From contig NC_080070.1 in the NCBI RefSeq assembly GCF_949987535.1, positions 12,467,770 through 12,531,769 on the forward strand: a stretch of 64,000 nucleotides of DNA. The letters run 5' to 3'. This document shows positions 54,201-64,000 of this stretch, one piece after another; positions within the stretch are counted from its first letter, which is position 1; every line of letters starts with the position of its first letter. The DNA comes from Balaenoptera acutorostrata (Eukaryota; Chordata; Mammalia; Artiodactyla; Balaenopteridae). The position numbers and the translations under genes are program-made. The notes beneath the pieces were generated by a model, which had not been told where the DNA came from, searched no databases, and saw only the letters and a list, made by a program, of their open reading frames with translations.

Positions 54201-57200
54201 ATTGCAGTGCGTGGGCTTCTCATTGTGGTGGCTTCTCTTGTTGTGGAGCACGGGCTCTAGGTGCGCAGGCTCAGTAGTTGTAGCACATGGGCTTGGTAGT
54301 TGCGGCTCACGGGCTCTAGAGCACAGGCTCAGTAGTTGTGGCTCACGGACTTAGTTGCTCCATGGCATGTGGGATCTTCCCGGACCAGGGTTCGAACCTG
54401 TGTCCCCTGCATTGGCAGGCAGATTCTTAACCACTGCACCACCAGGGAGTCCCCTCTTTTGAGTTTTTGTCTAACCGTTTCTCTGCCTTTGAAGTTGAAG
54501 ATGTCCATCCTCTCATCCTATATCCTTTTCCCTGATTTGGCAGAAAGTGTCTTAGCGCTCTGAATTCGTATATTTAGTCTTCTCTTTTTTCCTCTTCTCC
54601 CACCAAATAATATGGCATCTAAAACCCAATTTCACTCTCATAACTTTCTTCTTTATAAGACAAGGTCTCACCATATGATCCTCAATAACCATTTGGAGAG
54701 TGGGGGAGGAAGGCAGGAGGCAGGGAGACTTTTCCTTCTTCAATTTCTCTTTTAAGGAAAGAAGCTCGGGAGGGTGGGAGTCTCCGCTGGGCTCCGCAAG
54801 CCCTCTGCGTGGTGGGCAGGGACAGGGTGGCAGGCAGAGCTGCTGAAGTGAGAGGGTTGGCTCTAGTCCTGTCCTTCCCAGGAGCCTTTCAGTCATCCAG
54901 AATGATGGCTCCCAGCGGCCTTGCTTTCAAATTCAATAGGCAATAAACAAGGATAGTTTGCCCAACCCAGGCTCATGAGACTAATCCTGGAGGAGATGTG
55001 AGCCCCTTTTTGCTAAGCAGCATGACCCCATGTGTGTCACCAAAAGGGGTTATAGAGTAAAGGGAGACAAACCCGGAAAGTCCAGGAAAGAGAGCGTGCT
55101 CTGGGGGTGAAGGTCTAGGTAAGACTGGCCTGGGAAAGTGGATGAGGAAGAGGCCTTGGCGGGAGCCATTCATTCCAGCTTTGTCTCTGTAGCCCGCCCA
55201 CCCTCGCTGGATGACGTGTGTGGAGAAGACAGAAGCCTTCTTCAAGCCTACGCTGGCAGCCTTGTTTGTCCGTGAGGCCTTCGGCCCCAGCACCCGAAGT
55301 GCTGTACGTGAGGGCTCTTCCCCAGCCCACGTCCTTCCGCCCCTTCCCCGCCAACCCATCCTCTCCTAGTTCTAGTGACTTTGTTCTTCTCGATGGTCTC
55401 TGTGGTCAGAGAATCAGGCAGTTAGAGAGAGAACCCAGAGAGGGACACGCTGCATCCCTAGGGTCTGCACGGTTTAGCTCTGAGACACAAAGTCCGCACG
55501 ACACACACTAACCTGGACAAGTCACCCAGCTTTCCTGCTCATGTGTTTCTTCAACCATAAAACGAGAAAATTGAACTGCATGACCTCTAAGCCTACCCCT
55601 TGTTTACCTATGATTTTTTTTTAACAACACGTGAAATGACATCAGAATGGAATGCTATCATCTTCAGAAGTGCCAATAAATAACTACTGAATACTTTTCA
55701 GTGCCTACCATGTGCCTGATACTCTTATAAGCACTTTGCACCAACTACTTTAATTCCTACTATTATTATAATTTTAAAGCAGAGAGAACTGAAGCACAGA
55801 GAGGTTAAAGTAACTTGCCCAAGATCACACAGCTACCAAATAGCAGAGTTAGGATTTGAACTCAGGCTCCCAATGTTGTCATCCATTTTCCTCCATCAAG
55901 AAAGGAAATACACACGATGGTAGATGGCTGAGAAAGCAGTAAGTACACAGTCAGGGTGTGAAACTGGGCAGGCTTCAGCTTGTTGCGAAGCTGAGGAACC
56001 CCGGAAGATGCAGAGAGGAAATGCAGGCTGTAAGAAACAGGGTGTGAGGACGAGGGCCCGCGAGAGCAGAGAAGCGGATGGTGGTCCACCTCCTCCCCCC
56101 ACTTTCTGAGAGGATTGCCTGGCCGAGAGAAAGGACAGTGACACGGAAAGGAGCTGTCTACCCCGTCAGCTGTCAGGAGTGACCAGTCGCCACCTTCCCC
56201 TCCTGTGCTTGGTACCTCCTTCGCATCCCCACATCTCTCTGTACCCTGAGTTTTTGGTCACCTAGTAGATATCACTTTACACTTTCTCTTTCTGAGATCT
56301 TCCTCCTTCTGGCAGCTCCTCAGGGCCAAGGCCCCTTCCTAGAGGCCCAGTGGGCAGGGCCCAGGACTGAGGCTGATCTTCATCCTGTTTCTTTCTCCCT
56401 GCCCCGTTCTGCCCACAGGCCATGGAATTATTCACTGCAATCAAGGACGCCCTCATCGCTCGCTTCCAAACGCTTCCTTGGATGGATGAAGAGACCCGGG
56501 CAAAGGCCCAGGACAAGGTAAGGCCAGGAGAAGCAGACAGTGTGGGAACGTGTAGTAGGTGTGAATTGAGTGTTGGATCAAGAGATCACAGGGCCTGGAA
56601 GAGCGTGCTCAAGGCACAAGGGCACAAGGCAAGTATAAACACCAATATGCCGCACACACATCCTGGTGACACTACCAAAGGAAGGGACAGGGCAGTGAGC
56701 AGGAGAGGTTCCTTCTGATAAGACTTGGGACGGCTAGGTTCCTTCCACCTTTGTGTCTCTTCCCAGGTCGCCCAGCTGCAGGTGAAGATGGGGGCCCCGG
56801 AATGGGCCTTGAAGCCAGACCCAGCCAGACAAGAATACAACGATGTGGGTTCCTGCCCTTGCCAGTTACTCTTTAATCCTCAAATTCTTCACCCACCCTG
56901 ATCCACCAGAGTGGCAGACCATCATTTTCCCTAGCTGATCCTAAAAAACCCCTTCCCTGCCCTGGTGCTGCTGGGGCCTGATGGGCGAATAGCCACACTA
57001 TGGATCTTGCCAACAGAAGAGTAGAATCTTTGCAGGTCACATTGAGCGTGTGTGTGCACTCGCACCCATGCATTCGTGTGACTTGCCTGAGTGTTTGTGT
57101 GCTGGTACGTGTGAAGCCCGTTTGTACCACACAGGCGCTGGTTTCCTGGCGCTGGTTTTCCACCATCCCGGGGATGTCCGCGCATCAGGGCTTATCTGTC

Positions 57201-59583
57201 TGGGTTCAGATGTCCGCATCAGGGTATATCAGTGTGCATCTACATTTGTCTCCGTGTATTCGAGTTGCCTGCCTCCTGCCTCCTCCCAGATACAACTTGG
57301 ACCCAGCTTCCTGCAGTCCTTCCTGAGCTGTGTCCGATCCCGCCGAGCTAGAATCATCAGGAGTTTCCTGCAGCCTTTCCCCAACCACAGGTATGAGAGC
57401 GAGGGAGACACAGAGACCGCATCCCAAAGATAGCCGTCCAAAATTAGCAGGAAAGAAAGCCAGAGGCTCAGGGGAACAGGAACAGTGACAGTATTTGAGA
57501 AGGACGGCATGTAAGTGATAGAGCTGGTATTCATATGTGCTCTTTCCACAGGTGGCAGGTGCTCCCCTGGGGCGTAAATGCTTACTATTCAATACCTGAC
57601 CATGTGGTGGTCTTCCCAGCTGGACTCCTCCAACCCCCGTTTTTCCACCCTGGCTACCCCAGGTATGGGCCATTCTAAGTTTCCCAAGAGCAATGGACCA
57701 ATGTTATGATGAATGATGGATGCAACTTATGGTTGGAGAATTGGGGCCAAAAACTTGGAAGGATTCTGAGGGTAAGACAAGCCCTTGCTCCCTAGAGCTG
57801 TGAACTTTGGCGCCGCCGGCAGCATTATGGCCCATGAGCTGTTGCACATCTTCTACCAGCTCTGTGAGTAACAGTGGGCTGTTGGGAGATGGGGCCATCG
57901 GGAACCCAGGTGAAGTCCCCAAAGGCAGCCTAGAGGGGGAGGAGGGAGGCTGTGCGAGGGCTCCAGGGGGGGCAGTTCTGAAGCCTTTGCAGTGCTCCTG
58001 GGAGGCAGCCCAGTTTGTGGTACCCCCATGTCTTCACCCCTGCATCACGCCTCACCATTTCATTCCCTTGCCCCATTTTCAACAGTATTCCCTGGGGGCT
58101 GCCCAGCCTGTGACACCCATGCCCTACAGGGGGCGCTAGTGTGCCTGGAGCACCACTATGCTGCCTTTCCATTACCCAACGGAACCTTCTTCAATGGCTC
58201 CCGCACATTCCTGGAGGATGCTGCAGACACGGGGGGACTGGCCATTGCACTGCAGGTAACTCACATCCCAAGGGCTGCGATCTAGTTTTACCAGCAGAAT
58301 AGACAGCCTGTCCCCAGTTTTTCCTTCCACCATCCCTCAGGCAAACATAGCAAAACTTTCTGCTCTTCACATCCCCACTGAACAGGCAGCAACTTGAGGA
58401 CCCCCTCCGACTCCATAGAGCCCTCTTTTCTAGATCCATAGATCTCACGGCAAGTACATTTTCTCCTGGCTCAGAGCAGTGTGTCAGTGCAGAACTTGGG
58501 AAGAAGGACCACGAACTGGTTTTGGATATTGCGCGTAGGGCATCAGATTTCCAGATGGCCACGGGTCTAGAGCCTAAGGGCGACTCTCCATCCCGCTCCC
58601 ATATCCAGGCATACAACAAGAGGCTATTATGGTACCGTGGGGAGACCACCCTGCCCAACCTGAACTTCAGCCCCTGGCAACTCTTCTTCCGAAGCTATGC
58701 CCAGGTAGGCAGCCAACATCTCCCACCAGGGCTTAGTCCATGTCAGATAAATACCCTATTGTTAACACTCAGATATTGTTAAACATCTTCCCCCAATGCC
58801 ACCAACCCTCTGCTGCACAAATCCCCACTGTCATCCTTTCACACATGTCCCCTTGGGACCATCCCTTCATCCTACTATAAATTCTTCTACCAAATTCAGC
58901 ACTGCCTTCAAAAAAAGGAAAACAACTCTATTCCCAAATCCCTCCTTGAGATAAGCCCAACTTTTACCTTCTCTCATTTCTTCTAGAAACACAGATCCCT
59001 TCAAAAAGAGCCTTAACAGACAATCTGTAGACTACATTCCTCCTTGGAGACCTCGCCACGCAGTGGGGTCCCCACCTGACATAACCCCCACTAAGTGCCG
59101 TCTTCTCCCTCAGCAGATAGTGTCCCCAATTCCTCAGGATACTTAAAGACCCGCACAGTGTTCTTACAACAGACCCACCTCTAGGGCACTTACAAATGGT
59201 ATGATTGCACAGACCAGCCCTCCCCAGATACCCACTGCCAGATTAAATGACCTGCAAATGGCAAATATTTTCCTTTCTCCGTGTGGCCCTCGGAGCATTG
59301 CTATCCCTGCTTTTATCTTTGCTGTCCCTAGTTACCACCTGGTCACCAGGTCTGCCATGTCCTGCTGACCCTGATACCCTGCTGTTCTCCTTACCCTGTA
59401 TGGACCTCTCTTTCTCCCCAGGTGATGTGTAGGGGCCCCAGCACCCAGGATCCTCAGGACACTCACAGCCCTCCTACCCTTCGAATCCACGGGCCCCTAA
59501 GCAACAGCCCAGCCTTCGCCAGACACTTCCGCTGTCCCCATGGCACCCTCATGAACCCCTCCAGCCGCTGCCAACTCTGGTAA
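39022..59583 (+). CDS. KEL: Kell blood group glycoprotein, M13-family zinc endopeptidase (19 exons)
   Basis: Type II membrane glycoprotein of red cells, disulfide-linked to XK; the family cleaves big endothelin-3. Exons by splice sites and frame: 1 39022-39024 (ATG only, tentative), 2 39343-39417, 3 39637-39781, 4 40079-40255, 5 42114-42241, 6 42538-42684, 7 45831-45890, 8 45984-46172, 9 46405-46553, 10 48134-48263, 11 55193-55303, 12 56419-56517, 13 56767-56844, 14 57290-57390, 15 57552-57662, 16 57796-57863, 17 58086-58255, 18 58609-58704, 19 59422-59583. The sum is 2,199 nt, or 732 residues plus TAA, with no internal stop; human Kell as I recall it is also 732. Domains: short cytoplasmic tail, membrane anchor about residues 47-69 (exon 3), Cys72 (XK partner), Cys-rich ectodomain, NAYY substrate-binding motif (exon 15), HELLH at 581-585, Glu634 and Asp638, C-terminal CQLW. 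All introns are GT-AG. Exon 1 rests on analogy with the human gene, whose first exon encodes only Met; the other exons are secure. The gene looks functional. Confidence 0.96.
39198..39242. repeat. (TG)n dinucleotide repeat in KEL intron 1
   Basis: An uninterrupted run of about 22 TG units lies between the tentative KEL exon 1 and exon 2. Such alternating purine-pyrimidine runs are length-polymorphic and can adopt Z-DNA. Confidence 0.95.
41448..41471. repeat. (GTTT)n short tandem repeat in KEL intron 4
   Basis: About six GTTT units. Confidence 0.9.
41728..41877 (-). mobile_element. Short tRNA-derived SINE (CHR-2/Bov-tA type), antisense, KEL intron 4
   Basis: About 115-bp body after a long T-rich tail: GGCCGCGCTGC...GGATCGAACCC...CCGCCAGGGAATTCC, lacking the internal unit series of the longer CHR copies. 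The 12-bp duplication CTCACCTTTCCT flanks it at 41716-41727 and 41878-41889. Confidence 0.93.
43000..43465 (+). mobile_element. LINE-2 3' end, KEL intron 6
   Basis: L2 3' region in order: TTAAATGGCTCACTAGG, GCAAAGCCTTGCAAGTCTGA, CCTTTGCCTGCAACGCTA, TCCAGGAAATCTTCACTGA, then TAGCACAGGGCCAGGCATCT and GGTGTTTGTTGAGCGGGT, the usual L2 terminus. Confidence 0.85.
44246..44509 (+). mobile_element. 5'-truncated CHR-type SINE, sense, KEL intron 6
   Basis: Starts within the tRNA-like head at TCTGCCTGCCAATGCAGG, so it lacks the A box, but keeps the B box GGTTCGAGCCC, the body and a (AATA)n/A tail. The 13-bp duplication AATAAGAGAAATG flanks it (44233-44245, 44510-44522). The TSD shows the truncation occurred at insertion. 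Confidence 0.93.
45094..45551. mobile_element. hAT-like foldback DNA element, KEL intron 6
   Basis: The two ends are long imperfect inverted repeats. GGTGCAGAATTTAAGAGGG...ACTCACTAATCAAGAT (about 45139-45180) pairs with ATCTTGATTACTGAG...CTCAAATTTTGCACC (about 45469-45510). The right terminus, read inward, starts CAGGGCCAGG, like hAT termini. The AT-rich centre contains a second inverted repeat (45226-45275) and related imperfect copies. There is no coding capacity. The left boundary is less certain. Confidence 0.6.
45226..45275. repeat. Inverted repeat with 21-bp arms inside the foldback element
   Basis: Left arm 45226-45246 and right arm 45255-45275 pair at 20 of 21 positions around an 8-nt loop. 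Related text (TTGTGGATTTTTGGGAAAAATACATGATGAGCAAA) recurs about 130 bp later. Confidence 0.85.
47518..47700 (+). mobile_element. L1 3'UTR fragment, sense, KEL intron 9
   Basis: AACAGTGGTTGCCAGGGGCT, CAACCTTCAGTTGTAAGATG and GTGACTATAGTTGATAACAT are standard L1MA-type 3'UTR blocks. Confidence 0.75.
47701..47950 (+). mobile_element. Tigger1-like DNA transposon remnant, KEL intron 9
   Basis: AAGGTTTGTGGCAACCCTG, AGCAAGTCTGTGGGCACC and GTGATCTGTGATCAGTGAACT match the 5' non-coding part of Tigger1. The end TTAGCAATAAAGTATTTTTAAA matches its 3' part, so this is an internally deleted copy with no transposase. Confidence 0.55.
48264..49084. other. KEL intron 10, 5' part
   Basis: No repeat or extra exon was recognised in this first part of the 6.9-kb intron (48264-55192). 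Confidence 0.5.
49085..49315 (-). repeat. MIR element, antisense, KEL intron 10
   Basis: Near-complete antisense MIR: AGCTGATTTGATCCTCACAA, GATGGGTAAATTGAGATCC, GGATTTGAACTCTGGAAGTC. Confidence 0.88.
49780..49965 (-). repeat. MIR element, antisense, KEL intron 10
   Basis: TACATTGAGTAGTTACTCTG, GTCAGGCATTGCTTATTT and AAGACCACACAGCTCCTAAG blocks of antisense MIR. Confidence 0.75.
50740..52433 (-). mobile_element. Ancient CR1/L3 LINE, antisense, KEL intron 10
   Basis: The + strand carries the complement of CR1-clade reverse transcriptase text: TTCATCTAGATTACTGGTAA (sense FINDLDE-like), TCATTAATCACTGACGTTCC, GTGATGCTATGCTGGCCCTC, TTCATTCTAGAATTTTGTTT and TCTACCTTCCCCTTACTGAA. Blocks are collinear but interrupted by an unassigned old repeat (about 51155-51400) and a MIR (about 51620-51755). 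Confidence 0.65.
51620..51755 (-). repeat. MIR fragment, antisense, inside the CR1/L3 remnant
   Basis: TTTGTGAGGAAGGCAGAACA, CATTTTTATAGCTGGCGTAA and TTAATAATCCACAGTTGGTA fit the antisense MIR core. Confidence 0.6.
52448..52704 (-). mobile_element. 5'-truncated L1 3' end, antisense, KEL intron 10
   Basis: Complement of the L1 3'UTR: CAGCAAAGCGATTCAGTTAT, CATTATGGTTTATCACAGGG, CAGTAGGACCTTGTTGTGTA. The flanks share GCAAC followed by a T-run and CT (52434-52447 and 52705-52717; T-run differs by one). Confidence 0.9.
53000..53840. other. GC-rich unassigned segment of KEL intron 10
   Basis: Non-repetitive, relatively GC-rich, with an open frame of 180 codons (53026-53568) that shows no recognisable domain or splice structure. 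Probably non-coding. Confidence 0.35.
54074..54451 (-). mobile_element. CHR-type SINE, antisense, KEL intron 10
   Basis: T-rich tail, full body with a duplicated GTTGTGGCG unit near its 3' side, and the head complement ending CCACCAGGGAGTC. Flanking duplications CCCTCTTTGAGTTTTT (54058-54073) and CCCTCTTTTGAGTTTTT (54452-54468) differ by one T. Confidence 0.94.
55675..55875 (-). repeat. MIR element, antisense, KEL intron 11
   Basis: ACTGAAGCACAGAGAGGTTA, AGTAACTTGCCCAAGATCAC and GGATTTGAACTCAGGCTCCC, a well-preserved antisense MIR. Confidence 0.9.
57796..58255 (+). other. KEL: KEL exons 16-17: zinc-binding catalytic site
   Basis: Exon 16 encodes the HExxH motif as HELLH (His581, Glu582, His585) in the context [15 protein letters not shown]. 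Exon 17 carries the third zinc ligand Glu634 in EDAADTGG, with Asp638 preserved. In the M13 family the two His and the Glu bind zinc, Glu582 activates water and the Asp orients a ligand. All are present, so the enzyme should be catalytically competent. The residue after the Glu ligand is Asp where human Kell, as recalled, has Asn. The exons are separated by a 222-bp intron. Confidence 0.93.
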
Positions 59584-59683
59584 CCCAGCTGGCTCCCAAA
59601 GAGACCTCAGTACAGGTGTATCACCATCTCCCTGCCCCATCCCTGGAATCAGGGCAATACCTCCTCTCCCCTTCTGTTCCAAA

Positions 59684-59689
59684 AATAAA
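59684..59689 (+). terminator. KEL polyadenylation signal AATAAA
   Basis: Canonical hexamer 101 bp after the KEL stop codon, in a short 3'UTR. Cleavage would be expected around 59700-59715. Confidence 0.85.
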
Positions 59690-59902
59690 AGCTGGCCCTT
59701 GGCTTCTGCCTGTCTCTTAAGAACACTTTCCTGCTATGTCCGATGCCTAGAAGTCAGAAAAAATCAGCGGAGAAACTGCCAAGCAGAGTTCCAAGGACGT
59801 GAGACAAGGAAAGAACCAGTGAATGAGCTAAAGGTCGGTGGAAACTGGTTAGAGACAAAATTAAGCTGCCCCCAATTGTTCCAGGATTTGATTGTTATTA
59901 CT

Positions 59903-59908
59903 TTTATT
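59903..59908 (-). terminator. LLCFC1 polyadenylation signal AATAAA (complement)
   Basis: TTTATT on the + strand, i.e. AATAAA on the LLCFC1 strand, about 330 bp after its stop codon. It is the only canonical hexamer I saw between the two convergent stop codons on that strand. The KEL signal lies 214 bp away on the opposite strand, so the mature transcripts probably do not overlap. Confidence 0.65.
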
Positions 59909-60238
59909 GTTGCTGCCTCCCTACCCCTAATCTGTTGTCCTGAACAAAGCCAGGAGAGGCTGGGGAAGAGTGTCTCGGCTCTTGGAGATGGCCCTCAGAG
60001 CGTGGGGAGGAAGGTGGGCAGGGGCCATGGACCGCTGAAAGGCCAGCACGGGGTCTCTCTGATGCTGCATCCTGAGGGGGAGGGTCGTGGGCAAGAGCCA
60101 GTGAGCCGCATTTACGTTACCCTGGGGAGAAGCGCTCCGGAGCCCCACGGGGAGATGGTCAGTAAGCTATCATGAAGCGGAGGTAGATGTCCAGGTCCTC
60201 ATCCAGGAACCAGGCCACCACCTCTGCCTCCATGTCCC

Positions 60239-61104
<866 letters not shown>

Positions 61105-61210
61105 CTAGTCCCCAGTGCCCGGCAGGACCCCCTCCTCCCTCCCCTGTCTGTTGTCCCGGCCCTTACCCCTTCCCAGCACCGTTTTCTCCCCTTCCCTTCC
61201 ATAGGACCTC

Positions 61211-61235
61211 TGATGTCATGAGCTCTGTGACATCA
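61211..61235 (-). promoter_or_regulatory. Inverted pair of CRE-like octamers upstream of LLCFC1
   Basis: TGATGTCA (61211-61218) and its exact reverse complement TGACATCA (61228-61235) flank GAGCTC, giving a near-palindrome 116-140 bp upstream of the LLCFC1 start codon. One-mismatch CRE sites at this distance are typical of genes driven in spermatids by CREM/ATF1. This fits the known testis expression of LLCFC1; direct regulation is inferred. Confidence 0.5.
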
Positions 61236-61373
61236 CAGCCGTGGGCCTGACCCTCATCCCGTCCTCTCGGAGAGTTCCGCTGGCAGGCAAGAGCGTGGAG
61301 AGTGTCTAGCAGGGGGCAACTGAGGCTTCTAGGATGAGCACAGTGGGCCATTCTGTGCAGAGCCACAGCAATG

Positions 61374-61565
61374 ACTTAAGAGTTTGTGGAGTCCTTTCAC
61401 GTCCATTATATCATTAGATCCACATAGTAACCAGGACTCAAAGTCACGGTATTGCCATACCCATTTTATAGATGAGGAAACTGAGGTTCACAAAAGAAAT
61501 GATTCGCCCACTGAAGATCACACAGATAATAAGGCGCAGAGCAGGGCTCTTGGCCGATTCTTTAG
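61374..61565 (-). repeat. MIR element, antisense, upstream of LLCFC1
   Basis: CATTTTATAGATGAGGAAAC, TGAGGTTCACAAAAGAAATG and GAAGATCACACAGATAATAA match the antisense MIR core. It lies about 280 bp upstream of the LLCFC1 start codon. Confidence 0.88.
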
Positions 61566-64000
61566 ATTCTAAATATCACACCTTCCCGCTCCTCTGTGCA
61601 ACCTTTCTCAAAGGAAAGCGACTTGCATAAACTGAGACCCAGACCGGATGTCGAAATGGGGATCTTCAAGTCCTGGGCTGTGCATGAGACTCAGGTCCGT
61701 CAGAAATGAAGGAGGGGGAGGGCGTAGGTGGAGGAGGGGATAGGTACCTGCTCTGGGTATGAGAGAGAGACAGAGAGCAGAGTGCCTTGGACCCAAGTGG
61801 AAACCTTTCTCTCACTCCTCGTCCTCTCCCGGACTTCCCTCTATCCTAGCCATTGCCCTCTTGTACTGATAGACTGAACACCATCTTCCCTCATTCCACA
61901 TCCTCCTGTACTCAGACACAGAGGAAAAGTTGTTAAGAAACCCAGTGTCTAAACTCAATCTCTAAAGGGTGGGAGGAGTTACAGTCTTCAGAGAAAAATC
62001 AGTGTGGCAGGCAGAGGCAAGGATCCCAAGTAACGGATCTCAAGAGACCTACCTTCACGTCCCAATGCCTGCCCTGCCCATGACCCTGGTGAGCACAGAC
62101 CTGTTGGTGGTAATGGGCTGTGGCTAATTAGCATCTGCTTCCTGGAGCAGAGAGATGGGGAGACAGTATGAAGCCCCACCCTGAATAACCAGAGGCAGAT
62201 ACTGGCCATGAGCGACAGGGGCGGGTGCCAGGACAGGTGGGAGGGGGGTCTTAGACACGTTGGAACTATCACCACCAGCTCACACCACTCCTGGCGTCCA
62301 CGCACCCCACACCTGAAGGAACCACCAAATGCAGGGGTGAGGATGTGTGCAGAAACACGTACCCTTCCTGAAAGAGGGGATCGCAGAAATGGAAGGGCCC
62401 GTGGAGCTTCCCTCCCACGGGTGCCGCCCATGCCGGCAGACAGGCTTATTGGGAGACTCTCCCAGACAGCCGACACGGCCTCCTGTGTACTTCCTGTTGA
62501 TCCAAGCCAGGTGACGGGGTGACTGGGGAGCGGTACAGGAGGTCACTTGATGATGGGAGAGGCAAGATTCAAGTAAGCAGGCGGCCCTGTTCACCTGTCC
62601 CTTGCACTCATTGACCTGCAGGTTCAGGAAATGATGCTTGAATGGAAAAAAAAATCACTAACCTCCTCCTGGCTATTTGGGGGAGGAGCCTGTTGGTTCA
62701 AGGCTAAATGAGAAGCCATCTCCGGCTCTGTGAGTTTGCCTGGGGAGGGTAGTTGGGCGTCAGGGTGTCTTACAGGGGCGGCTGGAGAGGAAAGAACCCG
62801 ATGGCACTGCTACCACTGCCCCCGTTCCCTCACCACCCGCCTGCCTGATGCCCTGTGCTGAGGAGATAAATCCTTGTAGGAAACCAGGAACCCCTTCAGT
62901 TTTTTCTTATTACAAAAGTATATTAAAAAATTATGAAAAACAAAAAAGGCAAATAATTCCACCATCCAATGACAATTCCTCCTCATGTTTTAAAGGATAG
63001 TGTTCAAATTCTTTCCCTACATGGCTGTGGGGAGGTGGGGTGGGAGGGTATGACAAAAACATTGAAATCTGGGTTTATATGTTTCCCTCCTCCTCCTCAC
63101 ATCAGAATAGGAGATCTGGCTCCCTTGGTGCCAAGGGTCTCTGGGATAAGACAGGGGCGTCGGGGCCCTGGACCAGCTCTTACATACTCGCGCTAGACCC
63201 TGAGGCACCATCTTGCAGGGAAGCTGCTACCTGAGGGAGAGAGCTTGTAGGACTCCTTGCCTGCAGGAAGCTGCCAGAGGATGAGGACGGATGAGAGGAG
63301 AGAAGGGAGAAGAGGGTGGCGATGCAGGACGTGACCAAGGGTATGGGGGGATGGGGAGGGAAGCCAGAGGACAGAAGAGGAGAGAACTCCTTAAAGATTA
63401 GGAGGCCATTTCTGAATCTCCAGCCTACCAGGTAGGACAGGAGGGACAGCCTGGTCCCCTTCAGGCAGCTTGTTCCCGCCCCTCTCATTGGAGAGGACAG
63501 TGCAGGCAAAAGAGCGCAAGCGGGAGGGGAAGACCCAGAGGTGGAGGCCCACGCATGGAGGAGGCCCCCCCTTTCCTCCTCCGGGACCCAAGGACCATGC
63601 CCTTGGTGGCCAGCCCTGCACACCTGCTCTGTGCGGCTCTGACCGGGCCCTCCCGCCTCCACTCCCTCCCGGACTAGCATTATGGGTTGAGTGTTTCCCG
63701 GGCAGGTGCTCCTTTCCTCTGCCGGCCCTGCTTATCAGCACATCTACACCCCCAGCTCACCTTTATCGCTCCCTCCATCTCCTTAGACTGGAAGTCCCAA
63801 GGCTTCAGAGGTCATTACAACCCCACACTGCTCCAACCCCCAGCAAAGCAGAAAAATGTCCCACAAGGTGACCCCTCCCCCTTCCCAGCCGGCATCTCCC
63901 CCCTTCCTAAGGGAGAGCGTGCTTCCTCGTCTCAGGCACCTCCTCTTCTTTTCTTATTTTCCTTTCAATTTTCATCCCTCTGTAAAGGTAATTTTGTCCA
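61566..64000. other. Sequence beyond LLCFC1, no exon recognised
   Basis: By synteny with human 7q34 the next gene should be TRPV5, same strand as KEL. I saw no segment encoding recognisable TRPV5 protein, so its first exon is probably beyond the window. Confidence 0.5.

Noticed and set aside
62000..64000. Expected TRPV5 first exon
   Set aside because: Synteny predicts TRPV5 nearby, but no segment here encodes recognisable TRPV5 sequence with splice sites.

Overview
This is vertebrate nuclear DNA from a cetartiodactyl mammal, most likely a cetacean (whale or dolphin). It holds seven tRNA-derived SINEs of the CHR type, several of them bounded by clear target-site duplications, together with L1 LINEs. 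I saw no ruminant BovB or Bov-A2 repeats and no pig PRE-1 elements. Hippopotamus cannot be excluded from sequence reading alone.

Positions 1 to about 38,700 are intergenic and mostly transposon-derived. Between 8.4 and 20.8 kb L1 elements are nested: an old antisense L1 is split by a second, which is split by a full-length antisense L1 (13,419-19,703). A second full-length L1 lies on the + strand at 25,733-32,951. All L1 open reading frames are broken. I found no host protein-coding gene in this part.

Positions 38.7-59.7 kb hold the complete KEL gene (Kell blood group glycoprotein, M13 metallopeptidase family) on the + strand. I could trace exons 2-19 by splice sites and reading frame. With a single-codon exon 1 the product is 732 residues, the length I recall for human Kell. 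The zinc site HELLH falls at residues 581-585, the third ligand at Glu634 and the XK-linking cysteine at Cys72, again the human numbering. GATA, CACCC and CCAAT motifs lie about 250 bp upstream of the proposed start codon. The introns carry SINEs, MIR, L2, CR1/L3, L1, Tigger and hAT-like remnants.

Positions 59.9-61.1 kb hold the two-exon gene LLCFC1 (SOF1, a sperm protein needed for sperm-egg fusion in mouse) on the - strand, tail-to-tail with KEL. Its putative promoter has an inverted pair of CRE-like octamers, which fits expression in spermatids. The order KEL-LLCFC1 matches the human chromosome 7q34 region, where TRPV5 comes next; no TRPV5 exon was recognised before the window ends.

No unknown biological system was found. 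The most useful leads are the CRE palindrome and a homopolymer-linked alternative C-terminus of LLCFC1, differences in the Kell ectodomain, a hAT-like foldback element in KEL intron 6, and L1 5'UTR architecture.
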